Source: Bdellovibrio bacteriovorus str. Tiberius
GTDB taxonomy: Bacteria; Bdellovibrionota; Bdellovibrionia; Bdellovibrionales; Bdellovibrionaceae
Assembly (NCBI RefSeq): GCF_000317895.1
Contig: NC_019567.1
Location: forward strand, 2,418,001-2,482,000
Direction of reading: 5' to 3'
Length of the DNA: 64,000 nucleotides
The position numbers and the translations under genes were made by a program. Below, one piece after another: positions 1-7,152 of this stretch. A model generated the notes under the pieces. That model ran no database searches. It was given only the letters and a program-made list of their open reading frames with translations, and was not told where the DNA came from. Within the stretch, counting starts at the first letter, position 1. Every line of letters begins with the position of its first letter.

Positions 1-65
1 TGTCCCTGCCATCGCAGGTCCGCAAGGTGTCCGTGAGCATCGATCCAATAGCCAAATCCAACCAT
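1..65 (-). CDS. TatD-family hydrolase, N-terminal fragment
   Basis: Only the first 21 codons are inside the window; the gene runs off the left edge. The translation starts MVGFGYWIDAHGHLAD. The DAHGHL segment matches the metal-binding HxH motif at the start of TatD-type metal-dependent DNases, which form a TIM-barrel with two divalent metals. No clear ribosome binding site is visible before the ATG at 65. It diverges from the gene at 146, so the roughly 80 bases between them should hold promoters for both. The family call rests on one motif only. Confidence 0.5.
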   Translation of the reverse strand, partial: MVGFGYWIDAHGHLADLRWQG

Positions 66-145
66 AGGTCTAGGTTATATCCCGAAAACCCGGACTCGAA
101 CAAGGCCGCAGTTCAACCGATAACAACAGACATGTAGGAGTATGT

Positions 146-1204
146 ATGAAGCATAAAAGCTTGCGTTTGGGTTTTGACGTTACCATGGAAAAGGGTTCCA
201 CCTGGAAACCTGTGAAGGTTCAATTCTGGAATCAACCATCTGCTTACGATAAATTCAAAGCGTCTGAGCCATTCAAGTACATGTCTGACGCCTTGGTGGG
301 ATTGTCTCTGGTCAAATTGAATCATTACATCAAAAGCCCGGTGGCAACTCCCCACCTGGATTATAATTTTGCGAGCGAAGCCTGGAAGGCCCTGGATCCT
401 CACACCGAGCTTTACGAACGCTCTTTGCCACGCGTACGTGCATTGCAGTCTCACATCGCCGTTGTGAATCCGGATCTGTGTGCCGAGTTTGAAGCTAACT
501 TCAACGAACACTTTGAAACGGCATTGAAGCCCTGGGGCGTGGACCTGACGGCTTTGTGGCCGCTTCTGGACAGCTTCAGCTGGTTTGAAACAAAAATGGG
601 GCAGCCGTTGATGTACAACTTCGGTTTGAACTTCTCTAAACCGTTTGTCGACAAGCTTCAGTATCTTTATTCCTTCCTGTACAACCTGCGCAGCCTGGTG
701 GCGGTGGATCACAACGCTCACGTTGAAGACCCATCCCATGAAGGTGTTAAAGTGGATGCCATCACGGACTATCTGCCGCGCGCGGAATACGTGGTGAATG
801 ATGCTTTGCTGTACTGGAACTTCAAAAAGTTCTCTCAGCCGTTTGCGGGTCCTAAAACTCCGGACAGCCGTGTTGAAAAACTGCTAGTGAACCCGATGGA
901 AAAAGCCTTCCATAAGTATTCTCACAATGCCTGCCACCTGGTGGACAATCTGCCGAAAAACTTCATCGAATCTTTAAGCCCGATGGAGCTGGAAGAGGCC
1001 TTCTATCTTGTTCAGATGGACTGGTTGCTGGGTTCCCCTGCCGGTTTGTTGTTCAAAATCCGCGAAGAGATCTTTGCCCTGCAAAGTGGTTATGAGAAAA
1101 TCTTCTGGAAAGATGTCGAGCCTAAATTCCACTCGAAACCAGTCAGTCTGCACCTGTGCTGTGAGGTGACTCCGGAAGCGGTCTTCGGCAGCAATGCTGC
1201 TTAA
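146..1204 (+). CDS. Conserved-looking protein of unknown function (352 aa)
   Basis: I do not recognise the family. The protein starts MKHKSLRLGFDV after a GGAG ribosome site (positions 136-139, six bases before the ATG). It has no signal peptide, lipobox or membrane segment, so it is probably cytoplasmic. It is rich in aromatic residues and in long amphipathic helices, for example the segment around residues 165-205 (MGQPLMYNFGL onwards). No catalytic motif is obvious. It stands alone: a divergent TatD-type gene lies upstream and a bidirectional terminator follows. Codon use and base composition match its neighbours, so it looks like an established gene. Confidence 0.8.
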   Translation: MKHKSLRLGFDVTMEKGSTWKPVKVQFWNQPSAYDKFKASEPFKYMSDALVGLSLVKLNHYIKSPVATPHLDYNFASEAWKALDPHTELYERSLPRVRALQSHIAVVNPDLCAEFEANFNEHFETALKPWGVDLTALWPLLDSFSWFETKMGQPLMYNFGLNFSKPFVDKLQYLYSFLYNLRSLVAVDHNAHVEDPSHEGVKVDAITDYLPRAEYVVNDALLYWNFKKFSQPFAGPKTPDSRVEKLLVNPMEKAFHKYSHNACHLVDNLPKNFIESLSPMELEEAFYLVQMDWLLGSPAGLLFKIREEIFALQSGYEKIFWKDVEPKFHSKPVSLHLCCEVTPEAVFGSNAA

Positions 1205-1228
1205 TCTGAGTTCATGAATTAAAAACTA

Positions 1229-1260
1229 AAAAGCCCAGCTTCGAGCTGGGCTTTTCTTTT
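1229..1260. terminator. Bidirectional intrinsic terminator
   Basis: A perfect hairpin AAGCCCAGCT-TCG-AGCTGGGCTT lies between the convergent genes at 146-1204 and 1260-1931. It has A-rich sequence on the left and T-rich sequence on the right, so it can end transcription from both sides. Confidence 0.9.
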
Positions 1261-1931
1261 TAGCGACTGGCAGCGCGGGTCGACCAGCGCTGATGGATCT
1301 TCTTGGCAACAAAGTAAATAACTAAAAGACCGATGATTCCGAAAAGAACCAGTTTGAACTGACGCAGGTACTTCAGGATCGGCTCCCCGTAATGCGCCAA
1401 CAGGTAAATCTGGGTCGGCACGCTGATCAAAGCGGCAATACCGTCGATCACCAGGAACTTCCACACAGGATATCTCAGCATCCCGCAAGCCAAGTGACCT
1501 GGGAAACGCAAACCCGGAGTAAAACGGAAGATACCACAAGCATAGGCGCCGTATTTGTGAGTCCATTCTTCCACACGTTTCATCATGTGCTCAGGGAAGA
1601 ACTTGTGAACTCTGGGGTGATAAAGAAGCTTTCGTCCAAACACCCTGCCTATCACATAGATCAGGGTGTCACTGGCCACGACGGCCGTAAAGGCTATGAT
1701 GGCGGCGGTATGAACATTGACGACGGGAGCGCCCTCATAGGGGGGCGGAAAATGCGCAGGGTGGGCACCCATAAAGGCCAAAATACCCACGCTAATAAGG
1801 GTGACTTCTTCCGGCAGCGGGAAACCAACGGCAGACAATGCCATCATCGCGATCAAACCGGCGTAAACCATCCCCGGCTGATACGCAAACTGAGACATCC
1901 ATTGAAATATTGGCTCGTTAGCAAACTCCAA
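1260..1931 (-). CDS. DedA-family membrane protein
   Basis: This 223-residue integral membrane protein fits the DedA / SNARE-associated (VTT) superfamily, linked to lipid flipping and membrane homeostasis. Support: the segment SAVGFPLPEEVTLISVG near residue 33 with the conserved P-x-x-E re-entrant loop, the motif RFTPGLRFPGHLACG near residue 135 that matches the second conserved loop (R-F-x-P-G-x-R), and a C-terminal membrane helix (LVLFGIIGLLVIYFVAKK). The length is typical. The start appears to be TTG at 1931: an AAGGAG site at 1941-1946 sits nine bases upstream. An ATG lies closer to that site but in another frame, see the findings. The gene converges on the terminator before 1260. Confidence 0.88.
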   Translation of the reverse strand: MEFANEPIFQWMSQFAYQPGMVYAGLIAMMALSAVGFPLPEEVTLISVGILAFMGAHPAHFPPPYEGAPVVNVHTAAIIAFTAVVASDTLIYVIGRVFGRKLLYHPRVHKFFPEHMMKRVEEWTHKYGAYACGIFRFTPGLRFPGHLACGMLRYPVWKFLVIDGIAALISVPTQIYLLAHYGEPILKYLRQFKLVLFGIIGLLVIYFVAKKIHQRWSTRAASR

Positions 1932-1977
1932 ACTGCATCTCTCCTTGAGGACCTTACTATGGATGAAACTGTCTCAC

Positions 1978-2007
1978 TTGAACACCCTTGCTACACCGTG
2001 CTATGAG
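1978..2007 (+). promoter_or_regulatory. Possible sigma-70 promoter of the RluA-type gene
   Basis: TTGAAC (1978-1983) and TATGAG (2002-2007) are 18 bases apart and end 23 bases before the ATG at 2031. Read by eye; the -10 box is a weak match. Confidence 0.35.
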
Positions 2008-2030
2008 TGTTTCTAACAGAAGATTGAAAT

Positions 2031-2882
2031 ATGCAGAGTGCCAGAGGATTTGAATACGGAGTTAGACATATATTAAGCCCCCAGGCTGGTGGGCTTTGTG
2101 ATGTATTATTAGGCAATCTGGAACTTGATCGTGAACAAATTGAATTTCTTCTGCATCTGGGTGCCATTTACCACAATCATCAGCGCACGACAGAAGATTC
2201 CTCGGTTTCTGTTGGCGACTATATCAGGGTCCATACAAAACCACGCCGATTCACCGCCAACGACGGTCAATGGAGATCCCGTATCGTCTTTGAAAACGAA
2301 CACTTTGTGGTGGCCAACAAAATCTCGGGCCTGCCCGTTCACGCCAGCGTTGATAATCTGCATGAAAATCTTCAGTCGTATCTGCAACAGACCTTAAATC
2401 AAACCGTGTACGTGACTCACCGGCTGGATGTTCCCACGCGCGGGTTGATCGTCTATGCAAAGACGCCCGAATTCCAAAGCGAATTCAACAAACTGCTGAT
2501 CGCGCGCGAGATGAACAAGATCTATCGTGCCCGCGTGCAAGGACAGAATCTTTCCACCGGATTGTTGCAGCATTATATGGAACCGTCCCCGCGCGCCCCG
2601 AAAGTGGTCAGCAAAGAAATGCAACCCAAGTGGCAGGAATGCCTTCTTGAAATTCTTGAGTTTTCAAAACTGGAAAACGGTCTGGGCGAAGCGCGCATCA
2701 AACTTCACACCGGGCGCACGCATCAGATTCGTGCGCAGCTTTCAGCAGAAGGTCATCCAATTGTGGGTGATGTGGCGTATGGAGCTTTGAAAGTCTGGGA
2801 AGAAGAAAGAATCGAACTTGAAGCCTGTGAGCTGGCGTTTAAAAACCCGCTCACAGGGGAACATCACGAATTTAAAATCTAG
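2031..2882 (+). CDS. RluA-family RNA pseudouridine synthase
   Basis: The enzyme isomerises uridine to pseudouridine in rRNA or tRNA. The 283-residue protein carries the catalytic motif HRLDVPTRGLIVYAK near residue 130, where the Asp of HRLD is the family nucleophile, and the motif TGRTHQIRAQL followed by GHPIVGDVAYG near residue 228, both diagnostic of the RluA/RluC/RluD group. An S4-like N-terminal part is short (residues 15-70). The usual DTSG is PTRG here, a variation seen outside the best-studied RluA/C/D proteins. The target base cannot be told from sequence. Its stop overlaps the end of the convergent gene at 2879 by four bases. Confidence 0.9.
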   Translation: MQSARGFEYGVRHILSPQAGGLCDVLLGNLELDREQIEFLLHLGAIYHNHQRTTEDSSVSVGDYIRVHTKPRRFTANDGQWRSRIVFENEHFVVANKISGLPVHASVDNLHENLQSYLQQTLNQTVYVTHRLDVPTRGLIVYAKTPEFQSEFNKLLIAREMNKIYRARVQGQNLSTGLLQHYMEPSPRAPKVVSKEMQPKWQECLLEILEFSKLENGLGEARIKLHTGRTHQIRAQLSAEGHPIVGDVAYGALKVWEEERIELEACELAFKNPLTGEHHEFKI

Positions 2883-3799
2883 AACAAGAACGCATTCGTC
2901 ATTACGAAGTACTGAGTGTTCTCTGGCTGACCGAAGGCGATGTCTTTACCGCGATAGGAATTCAGAACTGTTGTATTCGTCGCGCCCACCAGGAAGCTAA
3001 CGCCACGAACCGGACGAATGCCCACACTCACCTGATAGAACGCTTTGGTCACGTGACGAGGCTCGATGCCTTCGATCGTGGAAGAATGGTACCAGTCTTC
3101 TTCAATACCGATACGTGGTTTGAAAGAGAAGTACTTGTTGATATCAGCAACAACCTCTACGAAATGCTCCAAGGAAGCCTGTTTGTTCGCCTGACGAGGA
3201 TCGGAAACATAGTTCCCGTCATCAAACTGAGGCATGTCATAATTGAAGCTCGCGGTGCGGCTCTGCCAGTAGTAATCAGGTTTGATACCGTAAGAGATCG
3301 AAGAGAATCGGCCGATGGAATATTCCAGATAAAGTTCCGCACGGAATTTTGCGATCAGACCGGAGTCTTGAGAGAACGTGCTGGTTGGAAGATAAACTTT
3401 CGCGTTACCGGAAAGATCGATGTCACCGATGTAGCCCAGATCGTACATGGAATAAACCGCGTGCACATCAGACAGCATCGTTTCAGATTTCACCTGGTCG
3501 CCGTATTCGTTCTGACCAGCAGTATTGAAGATGAACGGAACACGCAAAGAGAACTTTTCATCTGCATTCACTTTATAGTTCATGCTGATGTACGTGTAAG
3601 AGTCCTGAGAACGACCGTCAGTCTGTTTTTTACCCGGCTTCATGTTGGCTTGAGAAACCACGTTGAACAAAGTGAAGTTCCAGTTTCTGCGCAGGGAATC
3701 ACCTACGGACATGACCAGGCTTTCTTCACGCTCCTGAGCTTGAGCGAAAGGGGCAAGACAAGAGAAAACAAGGGACAGTGCCAGGGCCTTTTTAAACAT
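2879..3799 (-). CDS. Secreted outer-membrane barrel-like protein (306 aa)
   Basis: The protein begins with a clear signal peptide (MFKKALALSLVFSCLAPFAQAQ) and ends in NAFLF, a terminal phenylalanine typical of Bam-assembled outer-membrane beta-barrels. In between it has alternating polar/aromatic stretches consistent with beta strands (for example KFSLRVPFIFNTAG, LYLEYSIGRFSSISYG). I do not recognise a named family. An AAGGAG site five bases before the ATG supports the start. A possible promoter is TTGTGT with CATATT 17 bases later, around 3826-3854 on the minus strand. It is a single-gene unit, tail to tail with the RluA-type gene. Confidence 0.8.
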   Translation of the reverse strand: MFKKALALSLVFSCLAPFAQAQEREESLVMSVGDSLRRNWNFTLFNVVSQANMKPGKKQTDGRSQDSYTYISMNYKVNADEKFSLRVPFIFNTAGQNEYGDQVKSETMLSDVHAVYSMYDLGYIGDIDLSGNAKVYLPTSTFSQDSGLIAKFRAELYLEYSIGRFSSISYGIKPDYYWQSRTASFNYDMPQFDDGNYVSDPRQANKQASLEHFVEVVADINKYFSFKPRIGIEEDWYHSSTIEGIEPRHVTKAFYQVSVGIRPVRGVSFLVGATNTTVLNSYRGKDIAFGQPENTQYFVMTNAFLF

Positions 3800-3948
3800 G
3801 GAAGCTCCTTAGGGATCAAAATTCGCTGGAAATATGCCATAGTGCGCCACGTTACACAATAGCCAATATTTAGACAGTATGAGTCTCAATAAATTCCTAA
3901 AACTCTTTCAACTTGAGTCCCCTGTCCCCATCCCTTACAACTGAGGAC

Positions 3949-5136
3949 ATGAAAAATTTACTGCAACTTAAGAACCTGACCCTTGCTCTTCTTCTGTCCC
4001 TGCTAGTTGGTTGTGCCGTCACCTTCAAAAAGGCCGAGTTTAGCCTGCCACCGAAGGCCGCTGACGAGGTTTCCGTGATGTCGTTCAACGTCGAAAACCT
4101 GTTCGACACGACCCACGATGAAAACCGCAACGACTACACTTATATGCCTTTGGCGGTGAAACAGAAGGATCCAAAAATCGTTCAAGCCTGCAAAGACACC
4201 AACGACAGCGCTTACCGCGTGGGCGAGTGCCTTTCCACGGACTGGAGCGAGGAACAGCTGGATAAAAAGCTGCAAAACCTTTCCAAGGTGGTTCTGGGCG
4301 TTGACGGCGTGGGCCCTGACGTTTTGATGCTGATCGAAGTCGAAAACGAAAACGTTCTGAATATCTGGAACAAAAAATACCTTCAAAAAGCCGGCTACAG
4401 CACCGTGATCCTGATCGAGGGCCCGGACAAGCGTGGTATCGATCTGGGCTTGATGTCCCGTCTGCCTGTGGTTGGAAAACCGGTTCTGCACCCCATCCCT
4501 TGGAAGCCTAAAAACGACGAAGACAAAAAATGGATGGAAGCATCCCGTGGCGTCCTGGAAGTGACCCTGAAGGCTCCTAATGGCGATCCTATCACCTTCC
4601 TGACAGCCCACTTCCCGTCCCAGGCCAATCCGACTTACTGGCGTCAACAGGCTGCGGAGTTCGTGGCTAAATTGATCAAAGACAAGGGGCCGGACACCAT
4701 GGTTATTGCCGGCGGTGACTTGAACATCACCCACGAGGAAGAAAGCAAAGAACACATCTTCCGTGACACCTTCAGCCCGGTGGGTGACGTTTCCCACTTT
4801 GTAGGCTGCAAAGAGTGCCCGGGCACACATAACTATCGTAAGAGCTGGTCTTTCCTGGATGCGCACATCTATTCCAAAGCGCTTCTGGAAAAAGGTTCTG
4901 GCAGCTATAAAATGGAACCAAACACCATCGATGTGATCCGCTACGACGACGTTCACCTGAAAAAGGGCAAATACCCTCTTCGTTGGGATTACGACCGTCA
5001 GATCGGCGTGGCCGATCACTTCCCGCTGTATGTTCGTCTGAAACAGCGTGGCCCGGCGAAAACTCCTGTTAAGGATGAAGCCGCCGCAAAAGAAACAAAC
5101 CCCGCTAAAGACGCTAAAAAGACGAAAAAGAAGTAG
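3949..5136 (+). CDS. Lipoprotein with endonuclease/exonuclease/phosphatase (EEP) fold
   Basis: Residues 1-22 form a lipoprotein signal (MKNLLQLKNLTLALLLSLL then VGC, Cys 22). The body matches the DNase I-like EEP superfamily: VMSFNVENLFDT near residue 45 (family S-x-N-V-x-N-L start), LIEVENENVLN near 125 (catalytic Glu), GGDLNITHEEES near 255 (D-x-N), and VADHFPLYV near 365 (final D-H). All key residues seem present, so it may be an active membrane-anchored nuclease or phosphodiesterase; the substrate is unknown. The C-terminus is a Lys/Ala tail. ATG 3949 was chosen because it opens the signal peptide; an in-frame TTG at 3913 would bury it. The ribosome site (GAGG) is very close to the ATG. 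Confidence 0.83.
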   Translation: MKNLLQLKNLTLALLLSLLVGCAVTFKKAEFSLPPKAADEVSVMSFNVENLFDTTHDENRNDYTYMPLAVKQKDPKIVQACKDTNDSAYRVGECLSTDWSEEQLDKKLQNLSKVVLGVDGVGPDVLMLIEVENENVLNIWNKKYLQKAGYSTVILIEGPDKRGIDLGLMSRLPVVGKPVLHPIPWKPKNDEDKKWMEASRGVLEVTLKAPNGDPITFLTAHFPSQANPTYWRQQAAEFVAKLIKDKGPDTMVIAGGDLNITHEEESKEHIFRDTFSPVGDVSHFVGCKECPGTHNYRKSWSFLDAHIYSKALLEKGSGSYKMEPNTIDVIRYDDVHLKKGKYPLRWDYDRQIGVADHFPLYVRLKQRGPAKTPVKDEAAAKETNPAKDAKKTKKK

Positions 5137-5151
5137 TCTTCAGACGCTCAA

Positions 5152-5188
5152 AATAAAAAAGCCGCTGATCAAAGATCGCGGCTTTTTT
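5152..5188 (+). terminator. Intrinsic terminator of the EEP gene (copy A of a duplicated terminator)
   Basis: Hairpin GCCGC-TGATCAAAGATC-GCGGC followed by seven Ts. It is nearly identical to the terminator at 5832-5868, so the two copies flank the BrnT/BrnA genes as direct repeats. Confidence 0.85.
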
Positions 5189-5256
5189 TATTGCCGAATC
5201 ACGCACCATTCTGCTCCCCAAATCGAATCTATTCTTCCTCGCACTTCCCCCACTTC

Positions 5257-5308
5257 TTGCAAAATCTCCTTATTGAAAAAGTATATACATTGTATTACAC
5301 TAAGGAGG
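5257..5308 (+). promoter_or_regulatory. Promoter/operator region and ribosome site of brnT-brnA
   Basis: TTGCAA (5257-5262) and TATATA (5282-5287) could be -35/-10 boxes, though the 19-base spacing is long. An imperfect palindrome, AGTATATACA-T-TGTATTACACT (5280-5301), overlaps the -10 and is a natural site for autoregulation by BrnA, which represses its own operon in characterised systems. A strong AAGGAGG (5302-5308) sits five bases before the TTG start of brnT. The operator role is inferred. Confidence 0.45.
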
Positions 5309-5313
5309 TCGCT

Positions 5314-5595
5314 TTGGAATTCGAGTGGAACTCGTCCAAAGAGAGGATTAACCACAAAAAGCACGGCATCTGGTTTGACGAAGCGAAGACCTGCTGGTCA
5401 GACAGCCATTCACTGGAGTTCTATGACGAGCCTCACAGCCAATCCGAGGATCGCTTTTTAAAGCTAGGGTACTCATTAAAAGGACGCCTGCTGATGACAT
5501 CCTTTTGTGAGCGTGTACATGGCAATACAATTCGTCTTATCTCGTCCCGCAGGGCCACCGACAAGGAAAGAGGATTTTATGAAGAAAGAATATGA
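5314..5595 (+). CDS. brnT: BrnT-family type II toxin
   Basis: BrnT toxins are small RelE-superfamily ribonucleases that stop translation. The 93-residue translation, read from TTG 5314, starts LEFEWNSSKERINHKKHG, which matches the family opening (x-F-E-W-D-x-x-K-x-x-x-N-x-x-K-H-G), continues with F-D-E-A and ends with R-L-I-S-S-R-R-A and E-R-x-x-Y-E, the C-terminal family signature. The reading frame is open further upstream, but only TTG 5314 has a perfect ribosome site at the right distance. It overlaps brnA by 17 bases, the usual toxin-first order of brnTA. The cassette lies between two nearly identical terminators. Confidence 0.92.
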   Translation: MEFEWNSSKERINHKKHGIWFDEAKTCWSDSHSLEFYDEPHSQSEDRFLKLGYSLKGRLLMTSFCERVHGNTIRLISSRRATDKERGFYEERI

Positions 5596-5830
5596 TCTTA
5601 AAAATCTGAAACAAAAGAAAAGCCGTACTGTCTCCAAAGACGAGGTGGGCAAGACACTTATCAGCATGCGCATCAACACCAACGATCTGGTTGATCTTAA
5701 AACTGAAGCTGATCGGCTTGGTATCCCCTATCAAACTCTTATGGGAAGCATACTGCATCGATATATAACCGGAGAGCTCCTGGACAAAAAAGGCGCAGAA
5801 ATCCTAAAGATGATCAAAGACGTCTCTTAA
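5579..5830 (+). CDS. brnA: BrnA-family antitoxin (CopG/RHH-like)
   Basis: BrnA binds and neutralises BrnT, and the complex represses the operon. The 83-residue protein has a charged N-terminus (MKKEYDLKNLKQKKSR), the likely toxin-wrapping part, and a C-terminal ribbon-helix-helix-like segment: ISMRINTNDLVDLKTEA followed by G-I-P-Y-Q-T-L-M and L-H-R-Y, characteristic of CopG/BrnA antitoxins. The ATG at 5579 lies inside the 3' end of brnT and is preceded by an AAGAGGA site. Transcription probably ends at the terminator directly downstream. Confidence 0.9.
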   Translation: MKKEYDLKNLKQKKSRTVSKDEVGKTLISMRINTNDLVDLKTEADRLGIPYQTLMGSILHRYITGELLDKKGAEILKMIKDVS

Positions 5831-5831
5831 A

Positions 5832-5868
5832 AATAAAAAGCCGCAGATCAAAGATCGCGGCTTTTTTT
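5832..5868. terminator. Intrinsic terminator after brnA (copy B)
   Basis: Hairpin GCCGC-AGATCAAAGATC-GCGGC with A-rich left and T-rich right flanks. It separates brnA from the convergent small gene at 5878 and can work in both directions. By hand count it differs from the copy at 5152 at only two or three positions over 37 bases. Confidence 0.85.
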
Positions 5869-5877
5869 GTTCAGACT

Positions 5878-6111
5878 CTATTCCCAGCGAACCAGACTAT
5901 TGAGTTCTTGTATCGCCTTATTTACTGCAACCTGTAAATTTCCAGGTAAGGTATTAATATCAAGCGACTTTAAGACCACTTGAGCTTCGCCAACCAGTTC
6001 GCCCCCGGTTGAGGCTCCTTCAATGGCGTCCTTAAGAGACCGGGCTTCTGTCGACATCCCGGCCTTTTCCAGCAAGTCCACTATTGTGTAGAGATTCTTG
6101 ATATGTTGCAC
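5878..6111 (-). CDS. Small protein of unknown function (77 aa)
   Basis: The frame starts with GTG at 6111, four bases after the TAG of the upstream lipoprotein gene (6116-7069), which suggests translational coupling. The product has amphipathic helices (KNLYTIVDLLEKAGM; AVNKAIQELNSLVRWE), no signal peptide and no cysteine, so a small cytoplasmic helical protein is likely. The ribosome site is poor (AGG only). No family is recognised. It is listed because composition and placement look genic and because no longer overlapping frame explains the region. Confidence 0.55.
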   Translation of the reverse strand: MQHIKNLYTIVDLLEKAGMSTEARSLKDAIEGASTGGELVGEAQVVLKSLDINTLPGNLQVAVNKAIQELNSLVRWE

Positions 6112-6115
6112 GGAC

Positions 6116-7069
6116 CTAGTAGATAAGCATCAAAGAAAGATCAATCGTCGGACGCGCGCCACAAGCACCGTAAGTGGACTTGAAGCTGGACTGAGTTACT
6201 TCAATGCCTTCAGCTGTAGAGATCATGTTCTTCGGGTTTTTACCCTTCATCACGGTATCAAAGATCGCCACGTTACAAAGACCCTGAAGCTCAACAGACA
6301 TTTTTTCGGCCTTCATGGAGGAAGTCCAAGGTTTCTTGCCTTCTTCTTTGATGTAGTCCAGTTTCGCATCAGCCTTTTTAACTGTGGCCTTGCCCGCCAG
6401 AAGTTCTTCCAAAGAAACTTCCAGTTTTTCAGAGAACTCATACTGCTCGCGTGTCGCCGCGTTTTTCAGACGACCATTGATAACACCTTTAGCAGTGATG
6501 CTGACTTTCAGAACACCGTTTTCATTCAGGGCTTCAACAACTGCTTCGTCTTCGTTCATGTTCACGAAGGTTTTTTCCAGATTCTTCTGATCCAGAGAAT
6601 TGCGGGATTTTTTGGAAACAGCTTTCACCGTCGCCACCTGACCATCAACATAAGTCACATCGATGTCCCAGGTTTTAGTCAAAGTATTCGCGAATTCACC
6701 TTTGGATGTCGTGTAAGCTGTAACCACTTTATCAGCCACCAGTTTCACAGTGTCGCCACCGTCATCACGCTTGGTCACTTCCGCCTTGTAAACAGACTTG
6801 TTAACGTCCTGGGAATCCAGAGCGTAACGAAGCACTTCCAGACCTTCCAGCTGCTTACCTACGATAAGTGTGGTGCTGGAGAAAGAGCCGAACTGGAACT
6901 TGAAGCCCTGTTGGCCGGCTTTTTTGTTCTTATTGTTCTTGCGTTCGTTCTGCGCGATGATTTTTTTACGAACGGCATCAGAAGTAACCGCTTCGTCTTT
7001 CGGCGTACAGGCTGTCGTCAAAAGTGCAGATGAAATAAATAGGACTGAAAGTAGTTTGGCTGTTTTCAT
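6116..7069 (-). CDS. Putative lipoprotein of unknown function (317 aa)
   Basis: Starting at ATG 7069 gives a clear lipoprotein signal peptide: MKTAKLLSVLFISSALL, then lipobox TTAC with Cys 21. The in-frame TTG at 7141 would place the signal 24 residues inside, so it is rejected. The mature part begins with a basic stretch (residues 35-50, RKKIIAQNERKNNKNKK) and then looks beta-rich, with many alternating hydrophobic residues. No catalytic motif or named domain is visible. It probably sits in the outer or inner membrane facing the periplasm. A small 77-residue gene follows in the same direction. Confidence 0.78.
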   Translation of the reverse strand: MKTAKLLSVLFISSALLTTACTPKDEAVTSDAVRKKIIAQNERKNNKNKKAGQQGFKFQFGSFSSTTLIVGKQLEGLEVLRYALDSQDVNKSVYKAEVTKRDDGGDTVKLVADKVVTAYTTSKGEFANTLTKTWDIDVTYVDGQVATVKAVSKKSRNSLDQKNLEKTFVNMNEDEAVVEALNENGVLKVSITAKGVINGRLKNAATREQYEFSEKLEVSLEELLAGKATVKKADAKLDYIKEEGKKPWTSSMKAEKMSVELQGLCNVAIFDTVMKGKNPKNMISTAEGIEVTQSSFKSTYGACGARPTIDLSLMLIY

Positions 7070-7152
7070 GGAAAAGGAATGTAGCCGGAAAGGACCTTTT
7101 CCGCCAGTGGGTCCGTCGATTCCTTCAATAATTCTAACCAATTCCTGAAAAT

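Noticed and set aside
4003-5019. Open frame of 338 codons antisense to the EEP lipoprotein gene
   Set aside because: The EEP catalytic motifs on the plus strand leave no doubt; the antisense frame is a shadow.
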